A program made the translations under genes and the position numbers. Below, in pieces: positions 59,750 through 64,000 of a stretch of 64,000 nucleotides of DNA (position 1 is its first letter; each line of letters begins with the position of its first letter). This DNA is from Bin87 sp965116785 (GTDB lineage Bacteria > Chloroflexota > Dehalococcoidia > Lucifugimonadales > UBA3495). The notes beneath the pieces are model-generated. The model made no database searches. It had not been told where the DNA came from and saw only the letters and a program-made list of their open reading frames with translations. The stretch lies in NCBI GenBank assembly GCA_965116785.1, contig OZ220731.1:2542001-2606000 (forward strand), read 5' to 3'.

Positions 59750-60829
59750 TTACGCGGCGATCATGGGATACACGTGGCGGCCGCGGGACATCTCCACCGG
59801 CACGTCGGTTCGGGTCCATTCGTTGCCGCCGTCGTTGCTGCAGTAGACGTGTCCGTCACGGTCGCAGCAGTAGACGTTGCGCGGCGCGTTCCGGTCGATG
59901 GCGATCTGGAACATGCGGGCCGGGGCCACCTCGCCGATGTCCACCCGCTCCCAGGTCTCGCCGGCATCGGTGGACCGGACCAGCACGCCGGCGTCAACGG
60001 TGCCGGCCGGAGCGCTGCCGCCGCCGGCTCCCGCCGCCAGGTACATGCGATTGGGGTCGGTCGGGTCGACGACCAGGTCGCGGCAGTAGCTGCCCCCCTC
60101 GAACATCTCCTCGATGGGCACGAACTCCCAGGACTCCCCGCGCTCGCGACTGCGGAACATGGCCAGCTGGGTGATGATGTAAACCAGGCCCGGCTTGCTC
60201 GGGTTGACCTGCACGCCGTGGAGGTCAACCGGCCCCAGGCGGGTGTAGTGGCCGTCGGTGATGCAGGACCAGTTGTCCCCACCGTCGCGGGATGCGATCA
60301 AGCCACCGACCTCGATTGCCCCGTACACGTCGTCGGGGTAGGCTGGGTCGATGCTGATGCCGATCACGCGCTTGCAAATCTCGTGGGGATTCATGGTGAT
60401 GTGGGGATGCACCATGCCTTCGGTGTTCATCTGCTGCCAGGTGTGGCCGCCGTCGTTGGACCGGCACACGCGGCCCGCGTCGTAGCCGGCGAACATGATC
60501 GACGAGTCGTTGGGGTGGACCGCCATGGACCACACGTCGCCGCTGAGGGTGTCGGTGCGGCTCCAGTTCTGGCCCCGGTCGTCGCTGCGGTACACGCCGT
60601 CCTGGGTCCCGGCGAAAATGGTGGCCGGCTCGTCGGGGTGGGCCAGCAGGGCGCGGACCTGTGGATTTTCGGGCAGGCCGTTCTCAATGCAGGCCCACTC
60701 GGACTGGCCTTCGGTGAGCCGGTACATGCCACCCTCGCCCAGAGGCGTGCCTTCCGCGCCGATGATCAGCGCGCTCTCGCCGGCCAGGCCGACGTATACA
60801 TTGGTGTTATGCGAGGTCACGGTTGTCAT
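59750..60829 (-). CDS. BNR/sialidase-type beta-propeller protein
   Basis: The 359-residue protein has BNR/Asp-box repeats: FAGTQDGVYRSDDRGQNWSR, AGRVCRSNDGGHTWQQMNT, LIASRDGGDNWSCITDG, MFRSRERGESWEF, VLVRSTDAGETWERVD and VYCSNDGGNEWTRTDV, that is six blades with the S-x-D-x-G-x-x-W signature. There is no signal peptide. The FRIP/catalytic residues of sialidases are not evident, so it is best called a propeller of unknown substrate, such as VPS10/photosystem-stability-like proteins. The ATG at 60827-60829 follows AGGAG eight bases upstream. SMP-30-like gene lies upstream on the same strand. Confidence 0.85.
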   Translation of the reverse strand: MTTVTSHNTNVYVGLAGESALIIGAEGTPLGEGGMYRLTEGQSEWACIENGLPENPQVRALLAHPDEPATIFAGTQDGVYRSDDRGQNWSRTDTLSGDVWSMAVHPNDSSIMFAGYDAGRVCRSNDGGHTWQQMNTEGMVHPHITMNPHEICKRVIGISIDPAYPDDVYGAIEVGGLIASRDGGDNWSCITDGHYTRLGPVDLHGVQVNPSKPGLVYIITQLAMFRSRERGESWEFVPIEEMFEGGSYCRDLVVDPTDPNRMYLAAGAGGGSAPAGTVDAGVLVRSTDAGETWERVDIGEVAPARMFQIAIDRNAPRNVYCCDRDGHVYCSNDGGNEWTRTDVPVEMSRGRHVYPMIAA

Positions 60830-60912
60830 TGCCAAATCTCCTGGGGTGTGTGCCAATTGCGGTTTTGCAGATTGTTGGGGGAACGGTGCGGCTTGTCAAG
60901 GGCAAACCAATG

Positions 60913-61845
60913 CTACGGCCACATGATCCAGCCGGTGCGGTCGGTGCGGGCGCGGAAGAGATGGCCTCCGCCGGTGGTGACGTAGAGGGTGCGCATATCG
61001 GCGTCGCCGAAGCAGCAGTTGGTGGGCCGGTCCACTCGCATCGGATGGGTTTCCAGAACCCGACCTTCAGGCGAAAACACGTAGATGATCGGCCCCGGGC
61101 CGGCGGCTTCCCACCCGGCGCAGACGATGATGTTGCCGTCCACGTCCAGCGTCATGCCGTCCACGCCCCGCTGCACGCCCTCGCTGCCCTGCCCGCGCAT
61201 ATCGCCGTCGGCCGCGCCGCCGTCGATGCCGAAGGTGTGCAGCGTCCGGTATTCGCCGAGTGAGCCGTCATCGTTGATGGGATAGGCGCGCAGCTCGCGG
61301 CGCCGGTCGGCTCCGTAGTCGCTCTGGGCAATGTACAGCGTGCGCTGGTCGCGGCTGATCAGGATGCCGTTGGGCCGGCTGATGTCGGTGGTGGCCCTCA
61401 CCAGGTCCCACTGGTCGTTTCCCTTGGGATCCAGCCGCAGCACCGACATGTGGTCCAGCTCCTGTGGACCGCTGTCGCCGATGCCGGAATACGGGTCGGT
61501 GAACCAGATGCGGCCCGACTTGTCGACCACCAGGTCGTTGGGATTGTTGTGCCGCATGCCATCCAGCAGGTGCGACATCGAAACCGCGGTGTTGCTGGCG
61601 GCGTCGAAGCGGGCGATGCGACGCCGGCCCTGCTGGCAGCCGTAGAGATTGCCGCTGGCGTCGAAGCACAGGCCGTTGGTGTTGAAGGTCTCGTCGAAGT
61701 GCTCGGAAACTTCGCCGGTCTTGGGGTCGTAGCGCAGAATCTTCGAGGCCGGTATCAGGGTGAACAGCAACGCCTCGCCATCCCAAACCGGCCCTTCGGT
61801 GGTGCCGCCGTAGGGTCCGGCGACCAGTTCAAAGCTCCAGGACAT
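60913..61845 (-). CDS. SMP-30/gluconolactonase-type beta-propeller hydrolase
   Basis: This 310-residue paralog of 43734-44651 has TTEGPVWDGEALLFTLIPAS (metal-binding Glu), FNTNGLCFDASGNLYGCQQG, RHNNPNDLVVDKSGRIWFTD (Asn and catalytic Asp region) and SRPNGILISRDQRTLYIAQS, ending GWIMWP. The two share most motif blocks and the C-terminus, so they arose by duplication. AGGAGG stands before the ATG at 61843-61845. The next gene on the same strand is the BNR protein; these two may act in one sugar-acid pathway, which is inference. Confidence 0.9.
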   Translation of the reverse strand: MSWSFELVAGPYGGTTEGPVWDGEALLFTLIPASKILRYDPKTGEVSEHFDETFNTNGLCFDASGNLYGCQQGRRRIARFDAASNTAVSMSHLLDGMRHNNPNDLVVDKSGRIWFTDPYSGIGDSGPQELDHMSVLRLDPKGNDQWDLVRATTDISRPNGILISRDQRTLYIAQSDYGADRRRELRAYPINDDGSLGEYRTLHTFGIDGGAADGDMRGQGSEGVQRGVDGMTLDVDGNIIVCAGWEAAGPGPIIYVFSPEGRVLETHPMRVDRPTNCCFGDADMRTLYVTTGGGHLFRARTDRTGWIMWP

Positions 61846-61906
61846 GGGGAACCTCCTGTGGTTTGTCGCCGCAGTTTAGCATGGGTAGCTAAAGACGGAC
61901 GCAAAA

Positions 61907-61936
61907 TTGACCGTATCGGTTCCATAGCGTTATCAT
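61907..61936 (+). promoter_or_regulatory. Promoter of the retropepsin-like gene
   Basis: TTGACC (61907-61912) and TATCAT (61931-61936) are 18 bases apart, about 38 bases before the ATG at 61975. Confidence 0.5.
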
Positions 61937-61974
61937 CCGCTGGCAAATTTTTGGGGTAGGACAACGAAACGTCA

Positions 61975-62334
61975 ATGGGCACTTTCTACGTCGACATCGG
62001 CATCGGCCATCCGCTGGGGGGAGATTTCCTGCCGGTATCCGCGCTGGTGGACAACGGCTCGACCCATTCGGTTTTACCGGAATCCCTGCTTGCGTCCTTG
62101 AGCATTGCGCCGTTGGAACGCCGAACTTACCGGATTGCAGATGGCAGCTTCGTTCAACGCGATGTGGGAGAAGCGCGCTTTCGCATTGAAAACACAGAGC
62201 GCACCTGTCCGGTTATTTTCGGATCCGAAGGACAATACCTGCTGGGAGCCACCACGCTGGAAAATTTCGACCTGATGGTTGACCCTACCCAGCCCAATCC
62301 TAGCCTGGTTTCCATCGACGATTTTCGTATCTAA
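61975..62334 (+). CDS. Retropepsin-like aspartic protease-fold protein
   Basis: The 119-residue single-domain protein has SALVDNGSTHSVLPESLLAS at the active-site position. The canonical motif is D-T/S-G-A/S-T; here it is D-N-G-S. Later come RIADGSFVQRDVGEARF and YLLGATTLENFDLMVD with the hydrophobic-hydrophobic-Gly of the family (LLGA). Members act as homodimers and cleave peptides, though many are uncharacterised. The Thr to Asn change could reduce activity. Nearest Shine-Dalgarno is AGGA, too far (about 15 bases). Confidence 0.82.
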   Translation: MGTFYVDIGIGHPLGGDFLPVSALVDNGSTHSVLPESLLASLSIAPLERRTYRIADGSFVQRDVGEARFRIENTERTCPVIFGSEGQYLLGATTLENFDLMVDPTQPNPSLVSIDDFRI

Positions 62335-62355
62335 CCCACTCTTGGCGCATCCAAA

Positions 62356-62380
62356 AGGGGCGGGTTTCGATCCCGCCCCT
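62356..62380. repeat. TAGGGGCG-family palindrome, copy 3 (terminator-like)
   Basis: AGGGGCGGG pairs with CCCGCCCCT around TTTCGAT, between two convergent genes, with ACTTTT downstream on the + strand. It can work as a two-way terminator. Confidence 0.65.
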
Positions 62381-62408
62381 ACACTTTTGTGCGCTTTCCT
62401 GAAAACGG

Positions 62409-63338
62409 CTATCGTCCCCGCAGCCTGGGGTCCAGCGCGTCCCGCAGGGCGTCACCCAGGAAGTTGATGGCGAAGACCACGACCGAAATCGCGATGCCGG
62501 GGAACACCGCCAGCCACCAGGCAATCCGGATCTCCTCGGTGCCGCGGGTGAGCATCCCGCCCCATGTCGGAATGTCCGGCGGGACGCCCACGCCCAGGAA
62601 GGACAGCGACGCCTCGATGATGATGGCGAAGCCCAAGGTGATGGTGCCGAGCACGATGTAGCTGGCGATCACGTTGGGCAGAATGTGCCGCAGCATGATG
62701 CGTATCGAGCCGGCGCCAATGGCGGTGGCTGCCAGGGTGTAGTCCAGTTCCTTGATGCTCAACACCTGGGACCGGATCACCCGGATGGTGCCTGGCAAGA
62801 GAATGACCAGCAGGGCCATGATGACGTTGTTGGCCGAGCCGCCCAGAACGGCCACCAGGCCCAGCGCCAGAATGATGGGCGGAAACGCCATCATGGCGTC
62901 CACGATGCGCTGGATGGCCAGGTCAACCACTCCCCCGATATACGCGCTGAGAATGCCGATGAGAGCGCCCAGGGTTACGCCGATACCGACGCTGAGCAGG
63001 CCCACGTATATGGAAATCTGAGAGCCGGCGATGATCCGGCTGAGCTCGTCGCGGCCCAGGTGGTCGCTACCCAGCCAAGCGCCGGGCTGCGGCGGCAGGT
63101 ATTTCTCCTCGTGGGCACGGACATCCAGCGGATCGTGGGGAAGTATGCCCGGGATAACGTAGGAAACCGCGGCCGCCAGGATGGTGATCAGAATTATGAC
63201 CGCGCTCACGGCTCCAAGAGGCTTGGAGCGGGAAAAATCGACTATCTTCTGCACCCGGGTCTGGCGCGGGCGCATGCCCTGCAGCTGAAATTCGGCCTCG
63301 CCATCGGCCGCAATTCGAGCGGTGTTGGTTGTAGTCAT
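62409..63338 (-). CDS. Oligopeptide/dipeptide ABC transporter permease (DppC/OppC type)
   Basis: The 309-residue inner-membrane protein has six membrane helices: ISAVIILITILAAAVSYVIP-like first helix, the WLGSDHLGRDELSRIIAG motif (typical of DppC), and the ABC-binding EAA loop in LAATAIGAGSIRIMLRHILP. The end is FPGIAISVVVFAINFLGDAL-RDALDPRLR. Start ATG at 63336-63338 with GAGGAG ten bases upstream; the TTG further up is less likely. It pairs with the DppB-type permease read just upstream. Confidence 0.92.
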   Translation of the reverse strand: MTTTNTARIAADGEAEFQLQGMRPRQTRVQKIVDFSRSKPLGAVSAVIILITILAAAVSYVIPGILPHDPLDVRAHEEKYLPPQPGAWLGSDHLGRDELSRIIAGSQISIYVGLLSVGIGVTLGALIGILSAYIGGVVDLAIQRIVDAMMAFPPIILALGLVAVLGGSANNVIMALLVILLPGTIRVIRSQVLSIKELDYTLAATAIGAGSIRIMLRHILPNVIASYIVLGTITLGFAIIIEASLSFLGVGVPPDIPTWGGMLTRGTEEIRIAWWLAVFPGIAISVVVFAINFLGDALRDALDPRLRGR

Positions 63339-63377
63339 TCTGTTAATGCTCCTCAATCCGACCCAGCAGCAGCAAGG

Positions 63378-64000
63378 CTAGGCGTACCGGATCCGTGGGT
63401 CCAGCAAACCGTACAGCAGGTCAACCAGGAGGTTGATGATTACGATGGACACCGCGATAACGATGATGATGGCTTGGATGGTGGGAAAGTCCCGCTGGAA
63501 AACCGTCTCGATGAGCAGGGTGCCAATGCCGGGCACCTTGAAGATGCTCTCGATGATGACGGTGCCGCCGAAGAGGCGACCGAACTGCCAGCCGGAGATG
63601 GTCAGGATGGGCAGAACGGCGTTCTTCAGTCCATGCCGGACCAGTACGATGCGCTCCCCGAGCCCCTTGGCCCGGGCCGTGCGCATGTAGTCCTCCCGGA
63701 TAATCTCCATCATGGAGGAGCGGGTTACCCTGGCGATGAAGGCCATGTCGTAGAAGCCCAGCGCCAGGGCCGGCAGGAACATCTGCTGCAGATTCTTCCA
63801 TGGGTTGTCCCACAGGTCTTCGTAGCCCAGCGGGGGCAGCCATCCGAAGCCGCGAGACAACACCAACACCACCAGCAAGCCGGCGAAAAAGGTGGGAATC
63901 GATATGCCCACCAGCGCGATGACTCTCGAGAAGTAATCGATCACGCTGTCCGGTTTGATGGCGGATATAACGCCCAGGGGAACGGCGAAGATCACGGCGA
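63378..64000 (-). CDS. Oligopeptide/dipeptide ABC permease, DppB/OppB type (cut by window edge)
   Basis: The frame is open through the right edge, so only the C-terminal 207 codons are seen. It has FAVPLGVISAIKPDSVIDYF (family motif), VTRSSMMEIIREDYMRTARA-KGLG and VRHGLKNAVLPILTISGWQF, the EAA-like loop of DppB, and it ends VDLLYGLLDPRIRYA. Its start and the substrate-binding protein are outside the window. It is spaced 39 bases from the DppC gene downstream. Confidence 0.92.
   Translation of the reverse strand, partial: AVIFAVPLGVISAIKPDSVIDYFSRVIALVGISIPTFFAGLLVVLVLSRGFGWLPPLGYEDLWDNPWKNLQQMFLPALALGFYDMAFIARVTRSSMMEIIREDYMRTARAKGLGERIVLVRHGLKNAVLPILTISGWQFGRLFGGTVIIESIFKVPGIGTLLIETVFQRDFPTIQAIIIVIAVSIVIINLLVDLLYGLLDPRIRYA

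Overview
The window is high-GC bacterial DNA with short intergenic spaces, good Shine-Dalgarno sites and many GTG/TTG starts. The gene content fits an environmental Chloroflexota bacterium, perhaps of the SAR202/Dehalococcoidia type: a UGSC-family protein, two SMP-30/gluconolactonase paralogs, crotonase, FAH-family hydrolase, flavin nitroreductases, Pro-Thr-rich surface proteins and dipeptide-type ABC permeases. This placement is inference; no rRNA or tRNA was found to settle it.

Layout. (1) Positions 1-24,000 are an accessory region rich in defence-like and decayed genes. It holds a DUF2971 protein and an XRE/ImmA-IrrE regulator translationally coupled to an unknown partner, with a clear promoter. 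Next comes a three-gene operon (TerB-N/TerB/TerB-C protein, BrxD-like ATPase, Lhr/BrxHI-like helicase) lying between two diverged inverted copies of an HNH-nuclease gene remnant. Then come two restriction-endonuclease-like proteins, an operon of an MBL-fold hydrolase with two membrane proteins, a trypsin-RCC1 lipoprotein, a repeat-rich membrane protein and a frameshifted FN3 pseudogene. (2) 24,400-30,750: an SRAP (YedK/HMCES) protein, then a five-gene signalling operon (STAS protein, receiver-PP2C phosphatase, RsbW-like kinase, periplasmic ligand-binding lipoprotein, sensor histidine kinase) that looks like a ligand-controlled partner-switching pathway.

(3) 31,000-46,650 is catabolic and redox metabolism. 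It begins with a UGSC-family protein whose reading frame is interrupted only by a TGA at the conserved Sec position, followed at once by a SECIS-like hairpin. Three alpha/beta hydrolases follow, two of them without the catalytic serine. Then come a MetE-like protein, OsmC, a two-domain rhodanese, a Pro-Thr-rich surface protein, crotonase, nitroreductases, an SMP-30 lactonase and a split TPP decarboxylase. (4) 46,680-54,620: a DUF3800 gene beside a candidate structured RNA with its own promoter and terminator, the 2-oxoacid dehydrogenase E1alpha-E1beta-E2-lipB operon, then McrB-McrC. (5) 54,630-64,000: a PH-like membrane protein, FAH hydrolase, DUF4234-like protein, Na+/solute symporter, BNR-repeat protein, second SMP-30 lactonase, retropepsin-like protein and two oligopeptide-type ABC permeases, the last cut by the window edge. 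Three copies of a TAGGGGCG-arm palindrome lie between genes here.

The strongest leads are the probable selenoprotein with its SECIS, the TerB-BrxD-helicase island framed by HNH-derived inverted repeats, and the hairpin-array RNA next to DUF3800. All calls come from reading the sequence; no database search was run.
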